Part shown: positions 1 through 8,026 of the stretch, piece by piece
Layout of the letters: each line of letters starts with the position of its first letter
Numbering within the stretch: the first letter of the stretch is position 1
Assembly: GCF_006716315.1 (NCBI RefSeq)
Contig: NZ_VFOV01000001.1
Coordinates: 912,501 to 976,500, forward strand
Length of the DNA stretch: 64,000 bases
Source: Nocardioides albertanoniae
GTDB taxonomy: Bacteria; Actinomycetota; Actinomycetes; Propionibacteriales; Nocardioidaceae
Direction: 5' to 3'
Notes under the pieces: generated by a model
Databases searched by the model: none
What the model was told of the DNA's origin: nothing
The model's input: only the letters and a program-made list of their open reading frames with translations
Made by a program: the position numbers and the translations under genes

Positions 1-812
1 GTGAACGCTGCCTGCCAGTCCTCCTTCCACTGCACGGCGCGGGTGGAGAGCGTCGGGGTGTACTTCGCGACGGTGTCGTAGACGGCCTTCAGCTCTTCGT
101 TGTCGACGTCGACCTTCTGGTCCTCGGTCTGGAACGGGTACTTCACCTGGTTGAGCATGGCCTGGGCGATCGAGCCGCTGGAGTCGTACCACTTGGTCTT
201 CGGGACCTTCTTGGCGAACTTCTCACCGGAGGCGAAGTAGGTGTCCCAGTCGGTGAAGAGCTTGGCGGCCTCGGCGGGCTCGGAGGGTAGGCCGGCCTTC
301 TTGAACAGGTCGGCGCGGTAGCAGATCGCCTCCGGGCCGGCGTCGGTCGGATATCCGATCTGTACGCCGTCGGTGGTCTGGCCGGCCTTGTACTTGTATT
401 CGACCCACCGGTCGTCGAGCTCGGGGTCGGTGATGTCGGCGAACTGGTCGGAGGCGCCCTCGGCGAGGAACTGCGGCATCGCGTCGCCCTCGATCGCGAC
501 CACGTCGGTCAGGCCGGTGCCGGCCTGGAGGCTGGTGGTGAGGGTCTGCTTCCAGGTGTCCCACTCGGAGATCTTGGTCTGCTTGACCTTGAAGGGACGC
601 TCGGGATCGGCGTTCCACTCCTTGATGAGCTCGTCATAGCCGAACTCGCTGAAGGTGGTGATGGTGAGCGTGTCGTCCTTACCGAGAGCGGACTGCTCGT
701 CGTCACCGCCGCCCCCGCCGCACGCGGTCAGGCCGGTGACGAGAGAGGCGACCGCACACGCGGCCAGGGCCGTCCGTGGGGTGCGGCGCCAGGACTTGGA
801 GATCTTGGACAC
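1..812 (-). CDS. ABC sugar transporter substrate-binding lipoprotein (3' end outside window)
   Basis: Extracellular solute-binding protein that would capture a sugar and hand it to an ABC permease. The GTG start at 812 follows an AGGAG Shine-Dalgarno 8 nt upstream. The N-terminus has a basic stretch, a hydrophobic signal and the lipobox LTAC, then a Gly-rich linker, so it is a lipoprotein anchored outside the membrane. The 270 residues seen include a typical family-1-type start (DTLTITTFSEFGYDELIKEW), DVVAIEGDAMPQF and an IGYPTDAGPEAICYR segment. The remainder and any permease genes lie left of position 1. It follows four sugar catabolic genes on the same strand but has its own promoter and operators (843-945). 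Substrate unknown; an amino-hexose or galactose-type sugar is inferred from the neighbours. Confidence 0.9.
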   Translation of the reverse strand, partial: MSKISKSWRRTPRTALAACAVASLVTGLTACGGGGGDDEQSALGKDDTLTITTFSEFGYDELIKEWNADPERPFKVKQTKISEWDTWKQTLTTSLQAGTGLTDVVAIEGDAMPQFLAEGASDQFADITDPELDDRWVEYKYKAGQTTDGVQIGYPTDAGPEAICYRADLFKKAGLPSEPAEAAKLFTDWDTYFASGEKFAKKVPKTKWYDSSGSIAQAMLNQVKYPFQTEDQKVDVDNEELKAVYDTVAKYTPTLSTRAVQWKEDWQAAF

Positions 813-842
813 GGGAGTGCTCCTGCACGTCGATGTGGGGAG

Positions 843-856
843 TGAGAGCGCTTCCA
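843..856 (-). promoter_or_regulatory. LacI-family operator-like site O1
   Basis: TGAGAGCGCTTCCA, centred on the AGCGCT core typical of LacI/GalR-family operators (compare TGGGAGCGCTCCCA of CebR). An identical 14-mer recurs at 932-945. It lies between the binding-protein promoter and its start codon. No LacI gene is in the window. Confidence 0.7.
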
Positions 857-897
857 CTCTCGGGATTAGACAGAGTGTGATTGGAGTCACAAGGTGG

Positions 898-915
898 TGT
901 CAAGAGCGCTCGGGT
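898..915 (-). promoter_or_regulatory. Promoter -35 overlapped by a third operator half
   Basis: On the minus strand TTGACA (898-903) is a consensus -35 for the binding-protein gene. A possible weak -10, TCACAC, lies 17 nt further on. A degenerate copy of the operator core, CAAGAGCGCTCGGG (about 902-915), overlaps the -35, so bound repressor would block RNA polymerase. Confidence 0.55.
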
Positions 916-931
916 AACGAATCTGTGAACG

Positions 932-945
932 TGAGAGCGCTTCCA
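932..945 (-). promoter_or_regulatory. LacI-family operator-like site O2
   Basis: Second exact copy of TGAGAGCGCTTCCA, 89 bp from the first. Two identical operators flanking a promoter suggest looping or cooperative repression by a LacI-type regulator encoded elsewhere. Confidence 0.7.
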
Positions 946-966
946 TGTTTGGGGTGAATAATTTGC

Positions 967-996
967 CGAGTCGGCTCGTCAGAACGAGCCGACTCG
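967..996. repeat. Palindromic repeat family A, copy A1
   Basis: Inverted repeat with 13-bp arms CGAGTCGGCTCGT / ACGAGCCGACTCG around a CAGA loop. It sits just past the aldolase stop codon and before the binding-protein operators. The same element recurs at 19063-19127 and 47764-47793. There is no T-tract after it, so it is at best an unusual terminator. Confidence 0.85.
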
Positions 997-1003
997 ACGG
1001 GGG

Positions 1004-1837
1004 TCAGGTGGAGATGACGGTCAGGAGGCGCGCGGTCTCGGCGGCCATGGCGTCGCGGCCGGCGCCGAGGTATCTGCGCTGGTCGACCAGAGCCTGGTCG
1101 GTCTCGAGCTGCTCGCGCACGGCTGCGGTGAAGGCCTTGTTGAGCTGGGTGGCGACGTTGATCTTGGTCATCCCGGCGGTGATGGCGGCGCGGAGCCCGT
1201 CGTCGCTGACCCCGGAGGAGCCGTGCAGGACGAGGGGGACGCTCACCGCCCGGGCCAACGCGGCGATGAGGTCGACGTCGAGGGTGGCGTCGCGGGTGGT
1301 CATCTTGTGGCTCGAGCCGACTGCCACGGCGAGGGCGTCGACGCCGGTGCTGCCGACGAACTCGGCCGCCTCGGTGGGATCGGTGCGGGCTCCCGGAGCG
1401 TGTACGCCGTCCTTGCCGCCGACCTCGCCGAGCTCGGCCTCGACGTGGGCGCCGCGGTCGTGGCAGCGCTGCACGACGGCTGCGGTGCGGGCGAGGTTCT
1501 CCGCATAGGGGAGCTGGGAGGCGTCGTACATCACCGAGGAGAAACCGAGGTCGACCGCGACCCCGACCAGGCGCTCGGAGGTCGCGTGATCGAGATGGAG
1601 CGACATCGGCATCGTCGAGCCGGACGCGACCGCGATCGCGGCCTGGGCCAGCGGGGCCAGGCCACCGTGATAGCGGACCGCGTTCTCGCTGATCTGCACG
1701 ATGAGAGGTCGGTTGGCGGCCTCGGCGCCGGTGGCGAGCGCCTCGACGGTCTCCAGGTTGATCGTGTTGAAGGCGGCGACGCCGCGGCCTTCCTCGTGGG
1801 CGGCGGTGATGAGCGCGGCCGTGGTCGTGAGGGTCAC
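1004..1837 (-). CDS. Class II ketose-bisphosphate aldolase (tagatose/fructose type)
   Basis: Zinc-dependent class II aldolase, 277 aa, cleaving tagatose-1,6- or fructose-1,6-bisphosphate to DHAP and glyceraldehyde-3-phosphate. The sequence shows SLHLDHA (zinc/catalytic Asp-His region, residues about 80-86), HVEAELGEVGG, the phosphate-binding VGSSHK and VLHGSSGV, and TKINVATQL near the end, all family hallmarks. The length matches the short GatY/KbaY group rather than long FbaA enzymes. The GTG start abuts the stop of the PfkB kinase gene, so the two are translationally coupled. Together with PfkB, ROK and SIS proteins it forms a complete tagatose-6-phosphate-type route. Tagatose versus fructose specificity cannot be told from sequence alone. 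Confidence 0.88.
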   Translation of the reverse strand: MTLTTTAALITAAHEEGRGVAAFNTINLETVEALATGAEAANRPLIVQISENAVRYHGGLAPLAQAAIAVASGSTMPMSLHLDHATSERLVGVAVDLGFSSVMYDASQLPYAENLARTAAVVQRCHDRGAHVEAELGEVGGKDGVHAPGARTDPTEAAEFVGSTGVDALAVAVGSSHKMTTRDATLDVDLIAALARAVSVPLVLHGSSGVSDDGLRAAITAGMTKINVATQLNKAFTAAVREQLETDQALVDQRRYLGAGRDAMAAETARLLTVIST

Positions 1838-2836
1838 TCAGGTCTCCTTGGTGACGGTGACGAGGGGGCGGAGTCGGTCGAGGGTGGCGAGGTCGAGCTC
1901 GCCGGCGTGCGCGACCGGGACTGCTGCGGCCGACCAGGCCACCGCCTCCCGCAGGGACTGGTGCCAGTCGACGCCGCGCGAAGCGGACGCCTGGCCGAGA
2001 GCGAGCGCGGCCGTCGCGGCGTCTCCGGCGCCGGTCGGGTTGCCGACGAGCCGCTCGTCGAGGCGTGCTGACCACACGCCGTCCGGGGTGACGGCGAGCA
2101 TGCCGTCGGGGCCCCTGGTGACCACGACTGCGCCTGCGCCCAGCTCGCGGAGGTGCCGGGCCGCTGCGTACGGGTCGTGGATGCCGGTCGCGTCGGCGAG
2201 CTCGGCGGCGTTGGGGGTGAGCAGGTCGGCGCCGGCCTCGGCGGCGGCGATCAGGGCCGGCCCGGAGGTGTCGACGAGGAGGGCGGGATGCGATCTGACT
2301 GACTGGTCAGTCAGATCGGGGGAGGGCCCTGCTGGGCTGGGCGGCTGGGTTTGGGGCAGAGCTCTCGGCAGGGTCTTCAGCATGGCGCAGAGCTCGGCGT
2401 ACGTCTCGGGGCCGAGGCCGACCGGGAGGCTGCCCGACATGACGACGCAGGTGGCACGCCGTCCGAGCTGTCCGAGCCGGTCAGCAAGACCGTCCCGCTC
2501 GGCGGCGGTGACGGTGGGGCCGGGCTCGTTGAAGATGGTCACGTCGTCGGGGTCGGCGACGGCGACGGTGCGGCGTGTGGTGCCGGCGATGCTGACGAAC
2601 GCAGAGTCGAGCCCGGCGGCATCGAGATCAGCGCGGACCTGCTCGCCGATGACTCCGCCGAGCAGGCCTGTCGCCGTGGTCGCGTGTCCGAGCTGATGGA
2701 GCACGCGGGACACGTTGACTCCCTTGCCGCCGGCCCGCTCGTGCACCGAGCGCACCCGGTGGCTGCCATGGAGCACGATCTCGTCGACGCGGTAGGTCAC
2801 GTCGAGCGCAGGATTGAGCGTGATGGTGAGGATCAT
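1838..2836 (-). CDS. PfkB-family 1-phospho/6-phospho-sugar kinase (LacC/FruK type) with in-frame palindrome insert
   Basis: Ribokinase/PfkB-family kinase, 332 aa, probably tagatose-6-phosphate or fructose-1-phosphate kinase. It begins with LTITLNPALD and AGGKGVNVSR as in LacC/FruK, has MSGSLPVG in mid-protein, and ends with the anion-hole/catalytic-base motif NPTGAGDA. It overlaps the ROK gene by ATGA and abuts the aldolase gene, making it the third gene of the operon. Oddity: between AMLKTL and ALLVDTSG, where relatives run straight on, there are about 26 extra residues (about 158-184) rich in Pro and Ser. They include DLTDQSVRS, encoded by a perfect-armed palindrome at 2292-2317. The insert falls between conserved core segments and may be a surface loop, so activity is probably retained. 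Confidence 0.88.
   Translation of the reverse strand: MILTITLNPALDVTYRVDEIVLHGSHRVRSVHERAGGKGVNVSRVLHQLGHATTATGLLGGVIGEQVRADLDAAGLDSAFVSIAGTTRRTVAVADPDDVTIFNEPGPTVTAAERDGLADRLGQLGRRATCVVMSGSLPVGLGPETYAELCAMLKTLPRALPQTQPPSPAGPSPDLTDQSVRSHPALLVDTSGPALIAAAEAGADLLTPNAAELADATGIHDPYAAARHLRELGAGAVVVTRGPDGMLAVTPDGVWSARLDERLVGNPTGAGDAATAALALGQASASRGVDWHQSLREAVAWSAAAVPVAHAGELDLATLDRLRPLVTVTKET
2292..2317. repeat. 26-bp palindrome inside the PfkB kinase gene
   Basis: Two 12-bp arms GATCTGACTGAC / GTCAGTCAGATC around a TG centre. The inner GACTGAC-TG-GTCAGTC resembles TetR-family operators. It lies in the stretch that encodes the extra loop of the kinase. Confidence 0.85.
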
Positions 2837-3735
2837 CCGGCCTCCGCGTCACCGAGCAGGTCGAGAGCCAGCAGCCCGGCGCCGGTGCAGCCGGCGAGCG
2901 TGCCGAGCGCGGCGGGCCGGAGGTCGATCTCGAGCGGGGTGAGCCGCTCGAGCGCTCGGCGCAGCGGGCGCAGCAGCAGGTCGCCCGCACCGGCCAGTCC
3001 GCCGCCGATCACGACGGCATCCGGGGCGAGGAGGGTGACGCACGGCGCCAGGGTGCGAGCCAGCGCCTCCACCGCCTGCTGCCAGATCAGCGCCGCCACC
3101 GGATCGCCCTGGCCGACTCGTGCCGCGACCTCGGCCGCGGTGGCGGGGTGACCGTTCTGCTCGGCGTAGGCCCTGCTGATCGCGGCCGCCGAGGCGATCG
3201 CCTCCAGGCAGCCGATGCGGCCGCACACGCACGGCCGGGTGTGGCCGGCGTCGAGGTGGCCGATCTCGCCGAACGGCCCGGGGCGCTCGAGGAGCCGGCC
3301 GTCGAGGACCACGCCGGCGGCGATGCCGGTGCCGATCGGCACCACCAGCACGTCACGCAGGCCCTGCGCGGCCCCGAGCCTCGCCTCGGCAAGCGCCCCG
3401 GCGCGTACGTCATGGCCGAAGGCCACCGGCAGCCCGACCCGGGCGGCGACCTGGTCGCGGAGCGGAGCCGCGCGCCAACCGAGATTGTCGGAGCGGGTCG
3501 CGATGCCGCTCTCGGCGTCGACGTGGCCGGGCACGACCAGCCCGACCGCCTCGATATCAGACTGTCTCCGCAGGTCAGCGACAGCCTCTGCGACGACGTC
3601 GACGACCTCGCGCGCGGTGTCGGGGCCGCGCAGCGGGGTCGCGATCTCGGCCCGGGGCTCGAGGATGCCGTCTCGCAGGATGCCGTACTTGATCGCGGTG
3701 CCGCCGACGTCGACGGCCGCCACTGTCGGGGGCAT
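2833..3735 (-). CDS. ROK-family sugar kinase
   Basis: ROK (repressor, ORF, kinase) protein of 300 aa without a DNA-binding domain, hence a kinase. It carries the ATP phosphate motif DVGGTAIKYG at residues about 9-18, the GIAAGVVLDG loop, and the ROK zinc motif CVCGRIGCLE (residues about 170-180) preceded by the H of GHLDAGH. VVIGGGLAGAG near the C-terminus is the adenosine-binding segment. The start overlaps the SIS gene stop (TGATG) and the end overlaps pfkB (ATGA). In this operon it would phosphorylate the incoming hexose or N-acetyl-hexosamine at C6. Exact substrate is unknown. Confidence 0.88.
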   Translation of the reverse strand: MPPTVAAVDVGGTAIKYGILRDGILEPRAEIATPLRGPDTAREVVDVVAEAVADLRRQSDIEAVGLVVPGHVDAESGIATRSDNLGWRAAPLRDQVAARVGLPVAFGHDVRAGALAEARLGAAQGLRDVLVVPIGTGIAAGVVLDGRLLERPGPFGEIGHLDAGHTRPCVCGRIGCLEAIASAAAISRAYAEQNGHPATAAEVAARVGQGDPVAALIWQQAVEALARTLAPCVTLLAPDAVVIGGGLAGAGDLLLRPLRRALERLTPLEIDLRPAALGTLAGCTGAGLLALDLLGDAEAG

Positions 3736-4613
3736 CAGTCCGGCAGCTCGACGGCTCGGGTCAGGTGGCGGGGCCGGTCGGGGTCGAGGTCACGGGCGAG
3801 TGCGAGGCCGACGGCGACGCGCTGAGCGAGGACCAGCTGTGCCAGCGGGTCCAGGTCGTTGCTCACGAAGCCGGCACCGGTTGCGGCCACCTGCTCCGCG
3901 AGCCCGTCGGGAGCCGCTCCGAAGGACCACACCTCGCGGCCGGGTTCGGCGATCGCGACCGGGCCGTGACGGTAGTCCATCGCGGGGTAGGCCTCGGCCC
4001 AGAACTGTGCGGCCTCGCGGGTCTTCAGGGCAGCCTCGTGGGCGAGCCCGATCGTCCAGCCCTGCCCGACGAAGCTGATCTGCCCAGCGCTCAGGTGCGG
4101 GGTGATGTCGGCGGCGAGGGCACGCTCCGCGTCGCCGGCGAAGCCTTCGACGTCATCGCCGAGATGGGCCCGCAGCAGCGCCAGCGTGGTGGTCGCGAAC
4201 CGGGTCTGCACGACCGACTCCTCATCGGCGAAGGGCAGCCCGATGATCTCGTCGGCCACGTCCTTGACCTGCTCCTGCGGCACTCCGGTGATCGCGACGG
4301 TCGGCGCGTCCACCGCGGCGAGCAGCCGCAGCACCTCGGTCGTCGTGCCGGACCTGGTGATCGCCACGACCCGGTCATAGGCGCGCGCGGTGGGGAACTC
4401 CGATGCCGTGAAGGCGTCGGTCTCGCCCTGGCCTGCGGCTTCCCGCAGCCCGGCGTAGGCCATCGCCATGAACCACGACGTGCCGCACCCGACGACCGCG
4501 ACCCGCTCGCCACGGCGCGGCAACAGGCCGGCCACCGACGGCAGCAGCGCCGCCGCCTCCCGCCAGGTCGACGGCTGGCTCGTGATCTCGGCCTCCACAT
4601 GCGTACGCGTCAT
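3735..4613 (-). CDS. SIS-domain sugar isomerase/deaminase (AgaS-like)
   Basis: Double-SIS protein, 292 aa, with the phosphosugar motifs VVGCGTSWFMA and ITRSGTTTEVL in the first domain and GQGWTIGLAHEAALKTREA followed by MDYRHGP in the second. Such proteins isomerise or deaminate hexosamine-6-phosphates (AgaS, GlmS isomerase half); no glutaminase domain is present. It is first in a four-gene operon. Start choice: ATG at 4613. A TTG at 4643 would add ten residues but would sit at the edge of the typA terminator hairpin. Neither start has a clear Shine-Dalgarno. A role converting galactosamine-6-phosphate to tagatose-6-phosphate plus ammonia is inferred from the kinase and aldolase beside it. 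Confidence 0.82.
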   Translation of the reverse strand: MTRTHVEAEITSQPSTWREAAALLPSVAGLLPRRGERVAVVGCGTSWFMAMAYAGLREAAGQGETDAFTASEFPTARAYDRVVAITRSGTTTEVLRLLAAVDAPTVAITGVPQEQVKDVADEIIGLPFADEESVVQTRFATTTLALLRAHLGDDVEGFAGDAERALAADITPHLSAGQISFVGQGWTIGLAHEAALKTREAAQFWAEAYPAMDYRHGPVAIAEPGREVWSFGAAPDGLAEQVAATGAGFVSNDLDPLAQLVLAQRVAVGLALARDLDPDRPRHLTRAVELPD

Positions 4614-4643
4614 GGAGGAAGTGTTGCAAACCACCGACGACAA

Positions 4644-4675
4644 CGCGGCCGCCGACCCGAAGGTCGACGGCCGCG
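4644..4675 (-). terminator. Hairpin terminator after typA
   Basis: Stem of about 14 bp (CGCGGCCG... against ...CGGCCGCG, one mismatch) closed by a UUCG tetraloop when read on the minus strand, just beyond the typA stop at 4688. No long U-tract follows. Confidence 0.65.
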
Positions 4676-4687
4676 CGTTGAGAGCGG

Positions 4688-6580
4688 TCAGGCCTTGTTG
4701 GCCTTACGAGCCCTTGATGCAACCTTGGCGCGCTCGTTCTGGTCGAGCACGACCTTGCGGATGCGGACCATGTCGGGGGTGACCTCGACGCACTCGTCCT
4801 CGCGGCAGAACTCCAGACACTGCTCGAGGGAGAGCTTCTTCGGCGGGATGAGCTTCTCGAAGTTGTCGGAGGTGGCGGAGCGGACGTTGGTCTGCTGCTT
4901 CTCCTTGGTGATGTTGACGTCCATGTCGTCCTGGCGGGAGTTCTCGCCGACGATCATGCCCTCGTAGACCTCGGTGGCCGGGTCGACGAACATGACGCCG
5001 CGCTCCTGCAGCGAGGTCATGGCGTAGGCCGTGGCGGCACCGGCGCGGTCGGCGACGAGCGAGCCGTTGTTGCGCGAGCGGATCTCGCCGGCCCAGCGGT
5101 CGTAGCCCTCGGAGATGTGGTGGGCGATGCCGGTGCCACGGGTCTCGGTGAGGAACTCGGTGCGGAAGCCGATCAGGCCACGCGCCGGCACGATGAACTC
5201 CATGCGGACCCAGCCGGTGCCGTGGTTGGTCATGCCCTCCATGCGGCCCTTGCGGTGGGCGAGCAGCTCGGTGATGCTGCCCAGGTGCTCCTCGGGAGCG
5301 TCGATCGTCAGGCGCTCGTAGGGCTCGTGCACCTTGCCGTCGATCTCCTTGGTGACCACCTGCGGCTTGCCGACGGTCAGCTCGTAGCCCTCGCGTCGCA
5401 TCTGCTCGACGAGGATCGCCAGCGCCAGCTCGCCACGACCCTGGACCTCCCAGGCGTCAGGACGCTCGGTGTTGAGGATCTTCAGCGAGACGTTGCCGAT
5501 GAGCTCGGCGTCGAGGCGGTCCTTGACCAGGCGGGCGGTCACCTTGGCGCCCTTGACCTTGCCGACCAGCGGCGAGGTGTTGGTGCCGATGGTCATCGAG
5601 ATCGCGGGCTCGTCGACGTGGATGAGCGGCAGCGCGACCGGGTTCTCCGGGTCGGCCAGCGTCTCACCGATGGTGATGTCGGGGATGCCGGCGACGGCGA
5701 CGATGTCGCCCGGGCCGGCCTGCTCACCGGGCTTGCGCTCGAGGCCGTCGGTGATGAGGAGCTCGGTGATGCGTACGTTCTTGACCTCACCGCTGCGCTG
5801 CATCCAGGCGACGCTCTGACCCTTCTTCAGGGTGCCCTGGTGGATGCGGAGCAGGGCGAGGCGGCCGAGGAACGGCGACGCGTCGAGGTTGGTGACGTGG
5901 GCCTGCAGCGGCGCGCCGGCCTCGTAGGTCGGGGCCGGGATGGTCTCCATGATCGTGGAGAAGAGCGGCTCGAGGTCCTTGGAGTCGGGCAGCTCGCCGT
6001 TGCCGGGCTGCTCCAGGCTCGCCACGCCGGCCTTGCCGGAGGCGTAGATCACCGGGAAGTCGAGCGCGTCTTGGCTGTGGGAGTCGTCGAGCAGGTCCAT
6101 GAAGAGCTCGTACGTCTCGTCGACGACCTCCTCGATGCGGGCGTCGGGGCGGTCGACCTTGTTGACGACCAGCACGACCGGCATGTCGGCGTTGAGGGCC
6201 TTGCGCAGCACGAAGCGGGTCTGGGGGAGCGGGCCCTCCGAGGCGTCGACCAGCAGGACGATGCCGTCGACCATCGAGAGACCGCGCTCGACCTCGCCAC
6301 CGAAGTCGGCGTGCCCCGGGGTGTCGATGATGTTGATCGTCATCCCCTCGGGCGCCGAGGGCCCGGCGTAGTGGATGGCGGTGTTCTTCGCGAGGATGGT
6401 GATGCCCTTCTCGCGCTCGAGCTCGCCGGAGTCCATCACCCGGTCGGCGACCGATTCGGCCTCGTGTTCGGTGAAGGTGCCTGCCTGACGCAGCATGGCG
6501 TCGACCAACGTGGTCTTGCCGTGGTCGACGTGCGCAACGATGGCGACGTTGCGGAGATTGGCCTTGAGGATCTCTGACAT
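4688..6580 (-). CDS. typA: Ribosome-associated GTPase TypA/BipA
   Basis: Translational GTPase of the EF-G family, 630 aa, which acts on the ribosome in stress adaptation and 50S assembly. G1 AHVDHGKTTL (residues about 16-25), G2 region EREKGITI, G3 DTPGHADFGGEV, G4 NKVDRPDA and G5 (YASGKAG) are all present. They are followed by beta-barrel, EF-G III/V-like domains and the BipA C-terminal domain with ARGLIGFRTEFLT. ATG 6580 gives the standard N-terminus MSEILKANLRNVAIV. An upstream in-frame ATG would add 62 residues of non-homologous sequence and is rejected. A TAGGAT hexamer at 6622-6627 may be the -10. No Shine-Dalgarno is evident. Confidence 0.97.
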   Translation of the reverse strand: MSEILKANLRNVAIVAHVDHGKTTLVDAMLRQAGTFTEHEAESVADRVMDSGELEREKGITILAKNTAIHYAGPSAPEGMTINIIDTPGHADFGGEVERGLSMVDGIVLLVDASEGPLPQTRFVLRKALNADMPVVLVVNKVDRPDARIEEVVDETYELFMDLLDDSHSQDALDFPVIYASGKAGVASLEQPGNGELPDSKDLEPLFSTIMETIPAPTYEAGAPLQAHVTNLDASPFLGRLALLRIHQGTLKKGQSVAWMQRSGEVKNVRITELLITDGLERKPGEQAGPGDIVAVAGIPDITIGETLADPENPVALPLIHVDEPAISMTIGTNTSPLVGKVKGAKVTARLVKDRLDAELIGNVSLKILNTERPDAWEVQGRGELALAILVEQMRREGYELTVGKPQVVTKEIDGKVHEPYERLTIDAPEEHLGSITELLAHRKGRMEGMTNHGTGWVRMEFIVPARGLIGFRTEFLTETRGTGIAHHISEGYDRWAGEIRSRNNGSLVADRAGAATAYAMTSLQERGVMFVDPATEVYEGMIVGENSRQDDMDVNITKEKQQTNVRSATSDNFEKLIPPKKLSLEQCLEFCREDECVEVTPDMVRIRKVVLDQNERAKVASRARKANKA

Positions 6581-6666
6581 GTGCGAAGCGGCTCGATTTC
6601 TGGCGCGGGACGGGACGCCTGATCCTATCCGCCGCGACCTCCTTGACCTGCATCCGGAGATAGCGG

Positions 6667-7995
6667 TTGGCTGAGACCATGACTCCTCGGAATCGCGTGT
6701 GCCAGATCGTGCCCCCGTATCTGATGCAGCGGCTCGATGCCACCTGCCTCGAGAAGGACAACGCATTCCGCGCCGGTCGAGCGGAGCATCTCGCCAGGGT
6801 GCTTGCCGCCGGTCCGGCCGTGCCCGAGGCCGTTCCCGAGGCTGACGCGAGCGCCGCCGAGGCCGGCGACTGGACCGTCTACACCGCCGCGAACGGCGCC
6901 GACCTGCCCGGCGAGAAGGTGCGCGCCGCGGGCGACCCGGAGTCGGGTGACGAGAGCGTCGACGAGGCGGCGACCGGCATCACCGGGTCGCTGGCGCTCT
7001 TCGAGGAGGTCTACGGCCGCGACTCCTACGACGCGCGCGGCGCGGAGGTCGTGATGACCGTCCACTACGAGAAGGACTACGCCAATGCCTTCTGGGACGG
7101 CACCCAGCTGGTCTTCGGCGACGGCGACGGCGAGATCTTCCAGCGCTTCACCAAGGCCGTCGACGTGATCGGCCACGAGCTCTCCCATGCCGTCACCGAG
7201 CACACGGCGGGGCTCGTCTACGAGGGCCAGTCGGGCGCGCTCAACGAGCACATCTCCGACGTCTACGGCTCCTGCCTCAAGCAACGCCTCCTCGGCCAGA
7301 GCGCGCAGGAGGCCGACTGGATCATCGGCGAAGGCCTCTTCACCGAGTCGGTGCAGGGGGTCGGCCTGCGGCACATGCTCGAGCCGGGCACCGCCTACGA
7401 CGACCCCACCCTCGGCAAGGACCCGCAGCCGGCCCACATGGACGACATCTACGACGGCACCGACGACAACGGCGGCGTCCACATCAACTCCGGCATCCCC
7501 AACCGCGCCTTCGCCCTCGCCGCCACCGCGATAGGCGGCACCTCGTGGGAGGGCGCCGGCAAGATCTGGTACGCCGCGCTGACCGGCGGATCGGTCACCA
7601 CCGACACCGACTTCGCCGGGTTCGCCGCCGCGACCGTCGCCGCCGCGGGCGACCACGCCGAGGCCGTCACCACCGCCTGGTCACAGGTGGGCGTCACCGC
7701 TGCCGAGGGCACGCCCGCCCCCGATGGTGAGGAGCCGACCAGCACCGTGGTGAAGGTGCGCCGCAGCGGCGGCCTGCTGGGGCGTACGAAGGAGGGGGAG
7801 GCCGAGCTGGCCTCCTCGGCCGCGCAGGTGGTCACCGTGCGCTCCCTGGTCGCCCGTGCCACAGCGCCCGGGAAGCCGAAGGGCGCCGACCGTTACGTCT
7901 ACGAGTTCGAGGTCGACGGCCAGACCGCCGTCGTCCACGAGGGCGACCTGACCCCCGACCTGCACGCCCTCGCCAACGAGCTGCTCGGGAAGTAG
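6667..7995 (+). CDS. Protealysin-like M4 metalloprotease with C-terminal emfourin-like inhibitor domain
   Basis: Thermolysin-family (M4) zinc protease, 442 aa. The short propeptide has the protealysin hallmark IVPPYLMQRL (about residues 13-22) and no signal peptide, so it is probably cytoplasmic or non-classically exported. Zinc ligands are HELSH (170-174) with the third ligand Glu194 in LNEHISD; GGVHINSG (His272) is the catalytic His. After the peptidase C-terminal domain ends near residue 350, residues about 360-442 (VKVRRSGGLLGRTKEGEAEL to the end) look like emfourin, the small proteinaceous protealysin inhibitor usually made by a separate adjacent gene. Start: TTG 6667 has GGAGA six bases upstream; ATG 6679 is the alternative. 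It ends before repeat B1. Confidence 0.85.
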   Translation: MAETMTPRNRVCQIVPPYLMQRLDATCLEKDNAFRAGRAEHLARVLAAGPAVPEAVPEADASAAEAGDWTVYTAANGADLPGEKVRAAGDPESGDESVDEAATGITGSLALFEEVYGRDSYDARGAEVVMTVHYEKDYANAFWDGTQLVFGDGDGEIFQRFTKAVDVIGHELSHAVTEHTAGLVYEGQSGALNEHISDVYGSCLKQRLLGQSAQEADWIIGEGLFTESVQGVGLRHMLEPGTAYDDPTLGKDPQPAHMDDIYDGTDDNGGVHINSGIPNRAFALAATAIGGTSWEGAGKIWYAALTGGSVTTDTDFAGFAAATVAAAGDHAEAVTTAWSQVGVTAAEGTPAPDGEEPTSTVVKVRRSGGLLGRTKEGEAELASSAAQVVTVRSLVARATAPGKPKGADRYVYEFEVDGQTAVVHEGDLTPDLHALANELLGK

Positions 7996-8026
7996 ACCCT
8001 CAGCCGAGAAGTCACTCCTGCAGGTC

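Noticed and set aside
967..996. Ordinary rho-independent terminator
   Set aside because: No U-tract and the same element recurs elsewhere; classed as repeat family A.
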